DNA from: Chryseobacterium indologenes
GTDB taxonomy: Bacteria; Bacteroidota; Bacteroidia; Flavobacteriales; Weeksellaceae
Direction: 5' to 3'
Assembly (NCBI RefSeq): GCF_001295265.1
Contig: NZ_LJOD01000004.1
Location: 248,001-312,000, forward strand
DNA length: 64,000 nt
In this document: one piece after another, positions 8,699 to 17,383 of the stretch
Numbering within the stretch: the first letter of the stretch is position 1
Layout: every line of letters begins with the position of its first letter
Made by a program: the position numbers and the translations under genes
Notes under the pieces: generated by a model
What the model was told of the DNA's origin: nothing
Databases searched by the model: none
What the model saw: the letters and a program-made list of their open reading frames with translations, nothing else

Positions 8699-9079
8699 AT
8701 GAAAAAACTGGAATCCCGAGAAGATATTGAACATCTGGTTAATTCATTTTACGCCAGAGTAGTTAAGGACGAAACCATTGGATTCTTCTTCAACGATATT
8801 GCCAAAGTAGACTGGGATAAACATCTTCCCAAAATGTATTCATTCTGGGAGTCGATCCTGTTTGGACAGATGACTTACAAAGGAAATCCTATGGGAGTAC
8901 ACTTTCCCATCAATGAAATCCAGGCGATGGAGCAAAAACATTTTAACCGCTGGCTGGCACTCTGGAGACAGACCGTTGAGGAAAATTTTGCCGGAGAAAA
9001 TGCCGATATGGCAATTTACAAGTCCGAGAATATAGCCAAACTGATGGCCTTCAAAATGGAGCTGGCAAGGAGACTCTAG
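8699..9079 (+). CDS. group III truncated haemoglobin
   Basis: 126 aa. The 2-on-2 globin fold is recognisable: HLVNSFYARVVKDETIGFFF with Tyr at B10, DWDKHLPKMYSFWESILFG covering the E-helix region, and KHFNRWLALWRQTV with the proximal His (F8) about residue 80. The HFxRWLxLW pattern points to class III (TrHb3) rather than I or II. These bind oxygen or NO in the cytoplasm and are often linked to microaerobic life or NO handling, without a settled function. It is monocistronic and divergent from the YkgJ-like gene. Confidence 0.9.
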   Translation: MKKLESREDIEHLVNSFYARVVKDETIGFFFNDIAKVDWDKHLPKMYSFWESILFGQMTYKGNPMGVHFPINEIQAMEQKHFNRWLALWRQTVEENFAGENADMAIYKSENIAKLMAFKMELARRL

Positions 9080-9143
9080 CAGATAACTGAATGGGCTATC
9101 CGAAAGCTCCAAAGTTCACAAAATATGATGATAAATTCATATT

Positions 9144-10214
9144 TTAAGGAACAATTACCGTAAAGATATATGCCGCCAGATTCACCAAAAGTACCGTTCC
9201 GTAAAGAATATTTGTCTTTCCGCGACTTAATGAAAGCATTACGATAAATACGGAAAGGGAAAGAAGAATAATATCTTTTTTATCCAGCCCCAGCACCAAC
9301 GGAATATCATACAGAATACAGACTGTAGAAACCGCCGGAATCGTCAGTCCTATACTTGCCAGTGCAGAACCTAATGCCAGGTTTAAACTGGATTGGATCT
9401 GATTGCTTCTTGCTGCACGAATGGCCGCTACACCTTCCGGAAGAAGAACGACAGCCGCAATAATTACTCCTACCAGGGATTTCGGAGCTCCTAAGCTCTG
9501 AACCATATCCTCAATTGTTCCGGACAGTCCTTTTGCCATCATCACAACAATTGCCAGGCAGACAACCAGGAATGCAAAGCTTATCAGGGTTTTCGCGAAT
9601 GTCGGGATATAATGTTCCTCCGGATGTTCATCAGGAACAATAAAATAGCTTCTATGTCTTACCGTCTGAACCATCAGAAATACTCCATAGATTACAAGAC
9701 AGGCGATAGATACAAAAATAAGCTGGGCTTCATTATAGAAAGGCCCGTTTACACTTGACGTAAAATTGGGAAGAACAAGTGTCAGGATCAGAATAGATAC
9801 GATACTCACCAGATAAGTTGTTGCAGAAGTTCTTGCAAAGAACTGTTCATGGTACTTTACACCTCCTACCAAGATACAGATTCCCAGAATACCGTTCAGA
9901 ATAAGCATTACAGCGGCAAAAACCGTATCTCTGGCCAGCGTGATGGCCTGATCTCCTCCGGCAACCATGAGTGAGATAATTAAAGCTACTTCAATAATGG
10001 TAATACACAGGGCAAGAATAATGGTTCCGAAAGGTTCCCCTACTTTATGGGCGACTACTTCAGCATGATGCACTGCCGACAGAACGCTTCCGGTAAGCAG
10101 TACCCCTGCAATAATATCATAAATAACTCCTCCTCCCATTAATCCGGAAAAATAGTAAGCTACAGCCAGAATGGGAAAAATATACGTGTAATGTAAAAGT
10201 TCTTTTAATTTCAT
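9144..10214 (-). CDS. chaA: calcium/proton antiporter ChaA-like
   Basis: 356 aa with about eleven hydrophobic segments. The two Ca/cation antiporter alpha repeats are visible: VLSAVHHAEVVAHKVGEPFG then ITIIEVALIISLM near residues 45-85, and the second half with IIAAVVLLPEGVAAIRAA followed by NLALGSALASIGLTIP near 245-285. The acidic Glu residues in IIEVALI and LLPEGVAA are the expected ion ligands. It exports Ca2+ (possibly Na+ or K+) in exchange for protons across the inner membrane. It is the last gene of the minus directon, 66 bp after DUF6122. Confidence 0.9.
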   Translation of the reverse strand: MKLKELLHYTYIFPILAVAYYFSGLMGGGVIYDIIAGVLLTGSVLSAVHHAEVVAHKVGEPFGTIILALCITIIEVALIISLMVAGGDQAITLARDTVFAAVMLILNGILGICILVGGVKYHEQFFARTSATTYLVSIVSILILTLVLPNFTSSVNGPFYNEAQLIFVSIACLVIYGVFLMVQTVRHRSYFIVPDEHPEEHYIPTFAKTLISFAFLVVCLAIVVMMAKGLSGTIEDMVQSLGAPKSLVGVIIAAVVLLPEGVAAIRAARSNQIQSSLNLALGSALASIGLTIPAVSTVCILYDIPLVLGLDKKDIILLSLSVFIVMLSLSRGKTNILYGTVLLVNLAAYIFTVIVP

Positions 10215-10280
10215 AAAGTGTCTACAAAATACAAAATCTATATGAATTTTGAAATATTCTGAGATAATATTAATGATATT

Positions 10281-10622
10281 TTAATGCCCCCACAGATTAA
10301 AGTCCTGAAAATCTGTCAGCATATGGAATAAAAGACCAACAGCCACAATCCTGATATTTCCTTTGAAAAACAGCATTAAAAAATAGACAGCAATAGCGTA
10401 ATATGAATGTAAAAAATGAAAACCTATGCTGTTTCTGGACGGATCAAATATAGGATTGGCAAAAAGGTGATCCAGATCAACAAGCATGGTAGCCAACATA
10501 ATAAAATACGCCTTTTTCCAGTTTTTATGAAAAAAAAACAAGGCAATAAACACCGGAAACACCAGATGTAAAAAGTAATGGGTAATTTGTTTAATCAATA
10601 TAATTTCAAAAAGCATCGTCAT
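10281..10622 (-). CDS. DUF6122 family membrane protein
   Basis: 113 aa with three or four hydrophobic stretches. Conserved polar residues lie in the membrane segments: ITHYFLHL, MLVDLDHLFANPIFDP, IGFHFLHSY and LLFHMLTDFQD. The spaced His/Asp pattern resembles YbcI/YdjM-like membrane-bound metal-dependent hydrolases, of which this is a short relative. The substrate is unknown. It is 28 bp downstream of the preceding membrane-anchored protein gene. Confidence 0.75.
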   Translation of the reverse strand: MTMLFEIILIKQITHYFLHLVFPVFIALFFFHKNWKKAYFIMLATMLVDLDHLFANPIFDPSRNSIGFHFLHSYYAIAVYFLMLFFKGNIRIVAVGLLFHMLTDFQDFNLWGH

Positions 10623-10650
10623 CTACAAATCGTTTTTTAAATGATCAAAA

Positions 10651-11889
10651 TTACCTCCTTAAAATGAGAGGAAGGTCTCCTTTTCTGGCTTTCAGTTGAA
10701 TATAATAGTGCTGTCCCCTGTTTCCGTAAAAGATATATTCTATGTCTGACAGCAGTTTCTTCTCACGTTCTGATACACTGCTTAAAGAGGAATAGAGCAA
10801 AGCATTATTTCTGATAAAAATATAATTTTCCTTCCCATTTTGAGGCAGAGTCTCCTGATTTCCGGATGATTTTATGACAATATCTTTCTGACCTTTAGAA
10901 ACTGTATTCGGTTGAAACGGAATAACCGTCAGCTGATTCTGCGCATTGATCCATTTTTTATTCTGAAAATATACCATCGTTTTTTCAGGATCCGGCGTCT
11001 GAAGTACAACAGTATATCCGGGCTGAACAATCTTCTGATAGCTTTTCTGCTCTACTTCATTGAAATTATCATCATATCCGTAAGTGATAATGGTATCATT
11101 TACCTGTCTGAGATCGGCAATACCCCTCATATGGCTGATTCCGGCTGAATCATTGATGCTTTTATCAAAAAGACGGCTAAGATTTTTCATATTTCCGGCG
11201 TCCAGCCCGACTTCCAGAAAATGATTATTTCCCTGAAGCATTGCAATAACTGATGTAAAACCCTCTGCCCCTTCAGCATTTTTCACTTCAATTTCATCAT
11301 CTCCGAGTTCAATGGAAAAATTACTGATCTTTTGTTCCGAAATAAAAGAAAAACTCCCTAAAGTTCCGTTGATGAACTGATCTGCCTTAAATTTTTTCTC
11401 TTTTGAAGCCATGAAAAATTCTGCACCACTCCTTTTAAAAGCCCTGTCAGAAGTTCCGAAGATACAGAAGCCCTTTCTTATTTTAATGAATACCTGATCT
11501 TTCTGATAAAGATTGTCTCCCTTATCTGTAAATTTCTGCTGCTTTAAATAGGTCAGGAATTTCTGTTGATCTTTGAGCTCAACTGCGCTGTACCACTCGG
11601 AAAATTTTGTATTCTTCAGATGGAAGACCTGCAAAAAATCGGGGATACGAATCCCCGAATCTTTTAAAGCGATATGTTCTTTTTTTTCTTCTGAATCATC
11701 AAACCACAATGACGGATGCCTTGTAAGACTGAAAACATACTGTCCCGCCAGTTTCTTCACATCAATTAAAACTACCGCATCTGCATTTTCCGGGACAAAT
11801 TTTAAGGTTTTGTCTTTATAAAAAAACACAAAATATATAATGGCAACCAGTGGAATGAACAGCCAGACAATCAGTTTCTTTTTCTTCAT
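10651..11889 (-). CDS. membrane-anchored protein of unknown function
   Basis: 412 aa with one N-terminal membrane anchor (KKLIVWLFIPLVAIIYFVFF) and an extracytoplasmic remainder. The first mature segment, PENADAVVLIDVKKLAGQY, resembles the opening of the next gene upstream (LPKGAVFYMEINGKQL) in layout: a short strand, then 'X-x-ID/IN-x-K-L'. I suspect the two are distant relatives. No catalytic motif is visible. Its start codon abuts the stop codon of the 11890-13908 gene, so translation is coupled. It is one of a three-gene envelope cluster of unknown role. Confidence 0.65.
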   Translation of the reverse strand: MKKKKLIVWLFIPLVAIIYFVFFYKDKTLKFVPENADAVVLIDVKKLAGQYVFSLTRHPSLWFDDSEEKKEHIALKDSGIRIPDFLQVFHLKNTKFSEWYSAVELKDQQKFLTYLKQQKFTDKGDNLYQKDQVFIKIRKGFCIFGTSDRAFKRSGAEFFMASKEKKFKADQFINGTLGSFSFISEQKISNFSIELGDDEIEVKNAEGAEGFTSVIAMLQGNNHFLEVGLDAGNMKNLSRLFDKSINDSAGISHMRGIADLRQVNDTIITYGYDDNFNEVEQKSYQKIVQPGYTVVLQTPDPEKTMVYFQNKKWINAQNQLTVIPFQPNTVSKGQKDIVIKSSGNQETLPQNGKENYIFIRNNALLYSSLSSVSEREKKLLSDIEYIFYGNRGQHYYIQLKARKGDLPLILRR

Positions 11890-13908
11890 TTATAATATTG
11901 GCGGCTTTTTATCAGCTTCTTTTATTTTATAAATTTCATCGAAAAGGTCAAAGAAATACATCAGACTGTTTTCAGAAGAATTTTTAATGTTGTAATCTAC
12001 TTCTGTCTCAATACTGTTGTTTTTCACCTCTGTTTTATAATAAACTTCTCCCACATTTTTTCTGAACAGATCCAGTGTCTTTCTTTCTGAAGGGCTCTTG
12101 AACTCTCTTTCAAGGCCTATTAAAATCCTTTGCAGATCCAATCTTCCTGACAGCGGATACTTAGATGAATCCTTTGCCCATTTTTTAGAAACCTCAGATT
12201 GGTTTTTAGGGTTGATATTGTCTGTGAAAGAGGTAAGATAAACAATTCCGTCTTTCACAGTAAAGAACATCTGATCAAGATATCCGCTTCCCTTTTCATC
12301 TTTAAAGGCATAAAAATCACCTGTTTTGGTAAATTTCTTTGCCAGGTCCTTATTGGTCACCAGTAAATTAAAGACACGATTCCAGTATCCTTCATTTTCC
12401 GTGGCAAAGGCAAAGGTGAAGTTAGGAACCATTACCTCTTTCGTCTTTTTTACTTCTTTAGCATTATAATCTTCATCATATTCGTAATCTGTATAATCCA
12501 CTGTTTTAGGTTTCAGCTCATTCAGAACGAAAATCCCGTTTCCCGGGGCTATTTTGCTGATGGCTTCTTCATCCAGAATAACCTTCATAGTTTCCATCAC
12601 CAGCTCCATTTCTTTCTGATATTCTCCTTCTCCTGTATCTTTAAGCAGGTCATACATCATATCAAAAGACTTTCGTCCGTTGAGATTCATCACATAATAT
12701 CCTAAACTTTTATCATTGATAAGCGCTGCCAGCTTTTTGTTTTTCTTTCCTTTATAAACCTCTGAAATACTCTTCTGAATACCGGAATCTCTATGCTGAT
12801 AATTATTAACCAGCTTTACTTTGTCTTTATCAAAATACAGGTTATAGGCAGAATCGGAGTTGTATGCTCTTCCAAGGAACTTACTGAAGCTAAATCCTCC
12901 CATCATCTTCCCGTAAAATCCTTCATTAACCATTCTTCCGTAATCTGTATAAATAAAAACATCGGAATTAGGATCCCGGAAATTAAGTTTATCCTTAGGG
13001 ACTTCAATTTCTAAATTTGAACTGAAATAGCGGTCGAATGAATCTTCCGCCAGTTTTTTCACAATCCTGAAGTTTTCCTTTCTGATAGAATCCTGCTCTT
13101 TCTGATAAGCTGAGTCTGCTTTTGCAATAGAGTATTCCTCTTCTTCAGTCATTTCATCTTCCTCTTCATATTCCGGCTGTTTTTTCTCTTCAGGGTATTT
13201 ATGATGCTTTTCCAGATACTTAATATCCTTCTGAATTCTGGCAATTTCAGTATTGTTTTCCCTAATACTTTCTTTAAGGTATTTGATCTGCTGTTTCAGG
13301 TCTATTATTTCCTCTTTATAGTTAAAAGGTCTTTCCGGCTCTATGGCATACGCACTGTCTGCCACAGCTTCAGCTGTTGAATCTGCTACAACTGCTGCAC
13401 TGTCTGCAACGGCTTCTTCTGCCCATAAATCCTTATAAGGTTTGGTATAACTTACAAGACTTAATACTGCGCGCTTATCATTCCAGGCAACAAATACATC
13501 ATCATCCAGATCTACATAAGAATAGTTCTTTTTGTGAGATACTTCCAGGCCTTTTTTCTTTGTGGAATTAATAAACTCTTTGAATTTATCTTTATTATCT
13601 AAAATAAAATGAGCGTTATAGGTTTTTACAGAATCATTGAAGCAGGCATAGTGATACTGAACTTCATCGTATTTGATCCCGGTTTTGGAAAAGTCATTCC
13701 ATGAAGCTTTTTCTTTGCTGCTTTTCGTTATTTCCTGCAATAAAGGATTAAATTTTTCCCAGTTGATTTTATTATTAAGCTGTTTTCCGTTGATTTCCAT
13801 ATAAAATACGGCTCCTTTAGGAAGCTTCATGCTGGTCTGTGCAAAAGTGAGCACAAAACCCAAGAGTAAAAAGGTGATCTTCTGTGTTTTTAATAGAATA
13901 GATTTCAT
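11890..13908 (-). CDS. large exported protein with central coiled coil, unknown function
   Basis: 672 aa with a signal peptide (cleaved near LTFAQ). An N-terminal globular part (30-165) is followed by an Ala/Asp/Ser-rich linker (AVADSAAVVADSTAEAVADS), a strong coiled coil (about 210-250: IIDLKQQIKYLKESIRENN and following), an acidic stretch with repeated Glu, then a large C-terminal part. The pattern of a globular head reading 'GIKYDEVQYHYACF' and a long C-terminal domain is like DUF4836-type Bacteroidota proteins, but I cannot confirm that family. It is cotranscribed with the upstream lipoprotein (18-bp gap) and the downstream anchored protein (0-bp gap). Confidence 0.65.
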   Translation of the reverse strand: MKSILLKTQKITFLLLGFVLTFAQTSMKLPKGAVFYMEINGKQLNNKINWEKFNPLLQEITKSSKEKASWNDFSKTGIKYDEVQYHYACFNDSVKTYNAHFILDNKDKFKEFINSTKKKGLEVSHKKNYSYVDLDDDVFVAWNDKRAVLSLVSYTKPYKDLWAEEAVADSAAVVADSTAEAVADSAYAIEPERPFNYKEEIIDLKQQIKYLKESIRENNTEIARIQKDIKYLEKHHKYPEEKKQPEYEEEDEMTEEEEYSIAKADSAYQKEQDSIRKENFRIVKKLAEDSFDRYFSSNLEIEVPKDKLNFRDPNSDVFIYTDYGRMVNEGFYGKMMGGFSFSKFLGRAYNSDSAYNLYFDKDKVKLVNNYQHRDSGIQKSISEVYKGKKNKKLAALINDKSLGYYVMNLNGRKSFDMMYDLLKDTGEGEYQKEMELVMETMKVILDEEAISKIAPGNGIFVLNELKPKTVDYTDYEYDEDYNAKEVKKTKEVMVPNFTFAFATENEGYWNRVFNLLVTNKDLAKKFTKTGDFYAFKDEKGSGYLDQMFFTVKDGIVYLTSFTDNINPKNQSEVSKKWAKDSSKYPLSGRLDLQRILIGLEREFKSPSERKTLDLFRKNVGEVYYKTEVKNNSIETEVDYNIKNSSENSLMYFFDLFDEIYKIKEADKKPPIL

Positions 13909-13926
13909 GGCTGAAAAAGTATTTTT

Positions 13927-14595
13927 TTATTGAAAGATAATGGTGTTCTGCATCTGTTTTTTCTGAAGGATCAGATCTAAAACATCTGCTTCCAGTTTTA
14001 CAGCCTTCTTGTTGGGAGAAAGCTGATAAGAGCTGTTGGATTGTGATTTTATAGTGTTTTCAAACTGCAGGACGGAAGTATACTTAGCATTATTGAATAC
14101 TTCTTTATCTGCTTTGCTCATCTTATCGTAGTCAGCTTTAAATGTATTTACTTTATTTCTGGTAAACGATTTTTTCTCAAGGCTCTGTCCGTAAATTTGG
14201 GTAGGAATCATTTTCCCGAGGATATTCTTAGATTTTAACTGCTCCAGGCCGGCATTGATATTTTCAATTTTCTTAAAATTACAGCTTAGCTTAATAATGT
14301 AATTGTCAAAGTCCATTGTGGTCTTTACATTGCTGATGCCGGGGGTTGCTTTGAATATTCTGGCGGCCTCATTGATCTTACCTTCAATTTCAGATCTTTT
14401 CGGAACTTTTTTCCCATTAATCGTTTCCATTTTAGAGATGGAGGCCAGCCTCGTTTTGCTTTTACTGGCATTCACAATAATGGTGTATTCTCCTGTTCCG
14501 TCTGATTTTACAGAGGCCTTGTCTACAATATCAAAACAGCTTGTGAGCAGCATCAAAGGAAGCGAAAGCAGAAACAGCCTGATTACATTCTTCAT
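13927..14595 (-). CDS. lipoprotein of unknown function
   Basis: 222 aa with a type II signal peptide and lipobox LTSC (Cys at about 20). The mature part begins FDIVDKASVKSDGTGEYTII, a beta-rich pattern found in Bacteroidota lipoproteins of unknown function, and contains two short helical segments and a basic middle. It is probably the first gene of the cluster 14595 to 10651: gaps to the next genes are 18 bp and 0 bp. All three products are exported or membrane-anchored, so they may form one envelope complex; this is inference from gene order. Confidence 0.75.
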   Translation of the reverse strand: MKNVIRLFLLSLPLMLLTSCFDIVDKASVKSDGTGEYTIIVNASKSKTRLASISKMETINGKKVPKRSEIEGKINEAARIFKATPGISNVKTTMDFDNYIIKLSCNFKKIENINAGLEQLKSKNILGKMIPTQIYGQSLEKKSFTRNKVNTFKADYDKMSKADKEVFNNAKYTSVLQFENTIKSQSNSSYQLSPNKKAVKLEADVLDLILQKKQMQNTIIFQ

Positions 14596-14684
14596 AACTG
14601 GGGTTTAAAATGCAAAACTACTTAATTTTTTATCGGTTTAAAATACCGGATTCCATGGGTTTTTATAATCAGAAAGAATGTGTT

Positions 14685-15407
14685 TTATACTCTTCCTTTC
14701 AGATAGTCCTGCCTCAGATCTTCATCCAGCTTTTCAATGGCATATCTCAGGCAGGTTCTGGGCATTTCCTTATAATATTGGTTAAGGTAAGAGATCAGTT
14801 CCTGTTCATTTTTATTACCCATTTCCCGCAGCAGCCAGCCATTCGCTTTGTGCATCAGATCATGCGGATGTTTCAGGTTTTTGGTAACGAACTCTTTGGT
14901 CAGCCCATATGAGCCTTTTTTTATGTAATGCATCGTTCCCACCACGGCTATTCTTTTATGCCACATTTCTTCAGAATCCGAAAGACTTCTTAACAGGGCT
15001 TCCTTCTGATTTTCAAAAGCATACCGGCCTAATATCTTATAACAGCTTGAATCTACCAGATCCCAGTTGTTAACATATGGAAGATGTCCCAGATAAAACG
15101 TAATAATTTCTTCTTTTATCCTGCTGTCTTTTGTTTTTTCAAACTTACTGATCAGCATAAAAAGTGCAGTCAGCCTATGTTCATGATACTTTGATGAAAG
15201 CAGTAAGCTTAATTCTTCCAGGCTTATTTTATCATAATATTCTTTCGCTACAGACCTTTGATCCGGAACTTTCACCCCAAGAAATAAATCCCCTTCGCCA
15301 TATTCCCCTTTTCCTGTTTTGAAAAATCTGGGAAAGAACTCGGCTTTTTCGGGAATGGATAAAACAGCTAAGGCTTCCTTAATCTCTTTAACGATAGTAT
15401 TGGCCAT
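14685..15407 (-). CDS. DNA alkylation repair protein (AlkD-like HEAT repeat)
   Basis: 240 aa, the usual size. Motifs of the AlkD family are visible: FFKTGKGEYGEGDLFLGVKV near 28-47, HEHRLTALFMLISKFEK, YVNNWDLVDSSCYKILG (with the active-site Trp-Asp region), EMWHKRIAVVGTM and DLMHKANGWLLREMG. The HEAT-repeat superhelix flips or holds alkylated bases and excises positively charged 3- and 7-alkylpurines. It lies in a minus directon 41 bp after the antiporter, with no functional link to it evident. Confidence 0.92.
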   Translation of the reverse strand: MANTIVKEIKEALAVLSIPEKAEFFPRFFKTGKGEYGEGDLFLGVKVPDQRSVAKEYYDKISLEELSLLLSSKYHEHRLTALFMLISKFEKTKDSRIKEEIITFYLGHLPYVNNWDLVDSSCYKILGRYAFENQKEALLRSLSDSEEMWHKRIAVVGTMHYIKKGSYGLTKEFVTKNLKHPHDLMHKANGWLLREMGNKNEQELISYLNQYYKEMPRTCLRYAIEKLDEDLRQDYLKGRV

Positions 15408-15448
15408 CTTTAAAATAAAATTTATGATGAACAGGTTAAGTGATGTTA

Positions 15449-16732
15449 TTAACGCTCTTCCAGAACAATGCTTTCCTGTTCCTCTTCTTCTTTGGCAATC
15501 TGTTTAGGATTGGCCACTTTAGCAATAGTAAGCCCCTGAACAACAATAGAAAAGACCACTACACAGTACGTAATACTTAAAATAATCTCACTGTATTCAC
15601 TCTTCGGAATAGACATTGCCAGGGCAATGGAAACTCCTCCACGAATTCCTCCCCAAACAAGTACCTTTACGGTCTGCGGGCTAAACCGGGTTCTTAAAGA
15701 CATGAATTTAGTAGGTCCCCAGATTGAAATAAAACGGGCCAGTAAAACAACTACAATGGCAAGAAGGCCAGGCAGCATAAAATGTCTCAGGTCTTTAATC
15801 ATCAGAAGTTCAAACCCGATAAAGAGGAATAGAACTGCATTCAGAATCTCGTCAATCAGTTCCCAGAACTTGATCAGATAATCCTGAGTAACAGATTTCA
15901 TTTTAAATCTTACGTTGAAATTCCCCATGAATAAACCGGCGGCAACCATCGTCAGAGGTCCTGAAATATGCATCTGTCTTGCAATAAGGTATCCTCCCAT
16001 CACTACGGAAAGCGTTACCAGAACCGAGATAATGTAATCATCTACTTCACGCATCAGCCTGGACGTCACCCATCCAAGAAGAACCCCAAGCAGAATTCCT
16101 CCTCCGGCTTCTTTCATCAGTAATAATCCTATACTTTCAACTCCCAGATCCACTTCTTTTCCAATCGCCAGCTGCATGACTACGGTAAACACTACAACAG
16201 CCATACCGTCATTGAAAAGAGATTCTCCTGCTACTTTTGTTTCTAATGATTTTGACACTTTCGCCTGTTTCAAAACACTCAGTACAGCCACCGGATCGGT
16301 AGGAGAAATCAATGCTCCGAATACCAGACAATAGATAAAAGGAAGCTTAATGCCTACAAAGGGCAAAAGATAAAACATTCCAAATCCTACAACGAATGTA
16401 GAGATCACCACTCCTACTGTAGAAAATATCAGTACCGGGCGAAACTGTTCCTTGAGATCGTTGATATTAATGTGAATTCCTCCTGCAAATAGAAGGAAGT
16501 TAAGCATTGCACCCATCAGGACTTCCGTAAAATCTATGCTGTTCATTAATTTATTGAGGTGTCCGAATGTTCTTGGCAGAACTGTTTCCCCGAACATCAC
16601 CAGAAAAATGGAAACCACAATGGCAATCACCATAATTCCGATAGTACTCGGAAGTTTCAGAAATCTGTAATTCAGGTAGGCAAATATGGATGCTAGCACT
16701 ATTAATGCTGAAAATGAATAATATAACTCCAC
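15449..16732 (-). CDS. NhaP-type sodium/proton antiporter (CPA1)
   Basis: 427 aa with 12-13 hydrophobic segments. The CPA1 core is clear: FGALISPTDPVAVLSVLK and VAGESLFNDGMAVVVF carry the paired Asp residues (ND motif) that bind Na+ and H+, and VWGGIRGGVSIALAMSIP is the conserved Gly-rich helix with Arg. It exchanges cytoplasmic Na+ or K+ for H+ across the inner membrane. A short acidic tail rich in Glu follows. It is 21 bp downstream of the DUF4919 gene. Confidence 0.93.
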   Translation of the reverse strand: MELYYSFSALIVLASIFAYLNYRFLKLPSTIGIMVIAIVVSIFLVMFGETVLPRTFGHLNKLMNSIDFTEVLMGAMLNFLLFAGGIHININDLKEQFRPVLIFSTVGVVISTFVVGFGMFYLLPFVGIKLPFIYCLVFGALISPTDPVAVLSVLKQAKVSKSLETKVAGESLFNDGMAVVVFTVVMQLAIGKEVDLGVESIGLLLMKEAGGGILLGVLLGWVTSRLMREVDDYIISVLVTLSVVMGGYLIARQMHISGPLTMVAAGLFMGNFNVRFKMKSVTQDYLIKFWELIDEILNAVLFLFIGFELLMIKDLRHFMLPGLLAIVVVLLARFISIWGPTKFMSLRTRFSPQTVKVLVWGGIRGGVSIALAMSIPKSEYSEIILSITYCVVVFSIVVQGLTIAKVANPKQIAKEEEEQESIVLEER

Positions 16733-16753
16733 TAAGTGTTTTTTTATTAAATT

Positions 16754-17383
16754 TTACAGGTCTAAATAAAGTATTTTAATATACAGCTTTTGGCCGTCTT
16801 TTTCCCAGATATCGAACATTCCGTCTTTGGCTGGTTTGGATCCCCGGGTATAATCATTTCCGATGTTCAGGATATTCAGCAGAATATATTCATCTCCTAC
16901 AGAATTAACCAGATACGCTGTTTTTTCCGATTTTCCGTCTCCGGAGCTCTTTATGCCGTTAGTTAATGTCCGGAGCTGATTCAGATGATGGACAAAGTTA
17001 TTGCCGTCTTTCAGGGAATCATAAGCCCTTAGCAACACAAGAAGAACGTCAAGATTAGTAGGGTCTTTGCCATACAGCTCTCTACCCTGCCTGATGCAGT
17101 CTGCAAAATTATTCTGTTTAAAGGCATCCGCAAGGCTTTTAAAACGGTCATCTGTTGTCGGAATCTTATCATTTCTAAAATTCCTTCCGTAGTAAAGATG
17201 CTGGGCTTCAATGCTGTCCAGAGATTTTGGAAATCCTTTATACTTAAAAATAAGTTTCTCGTAATGGTAAGGAGAATCAGGATTTCTGAGGTTTTTCTCA
17301 ATACTTTTTAAATCAATTTTTGATTTCTGGCTGAACCCAAAAACCGAAAACAGAAGGAATAAAAGGAAAAAGTGATATTTCAT
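16754..17383 (-). CDS. DUF4919 domain-containing exported protein
   Basis: 209 aa with a signal peptide ending FGFSQ. The family pattern is present: IEKNLRNPDSPYHYEKLIFKY (N-terminal helix), EAQHLYYGRNF, a TPR-like middle (RQGRELYGKDPTNLDVLLVL), and a beta-rich C-terminus ending YIKILYLDL. DUF4919 is widespread in Bacteroidota with no assigned function. Its ATG overlaps the hflX stop codon by one base (TAATG), so translation is coupled to hflX. Confidence 0.85.
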   Translation of the reverse strand: MKYHFFLLFLLFSVFGFSQKSKIDLKSIEKNLRNPDSPYHYEKLIFKYKGFPKSLDSIEAQHLYYGRNFRNDKIPTTDDRFKSLADAFKQNNFADCIRQGRELYGKDPTNLDVLLVLLRAYDSLKDGNNFVHHLNQLRTLTNGIKSSGDGKSEKTAYLVNSVGDEYILLNILNIGNDYTRGSKPAKDGMFDIWEKDGQKLYIKILYLDL

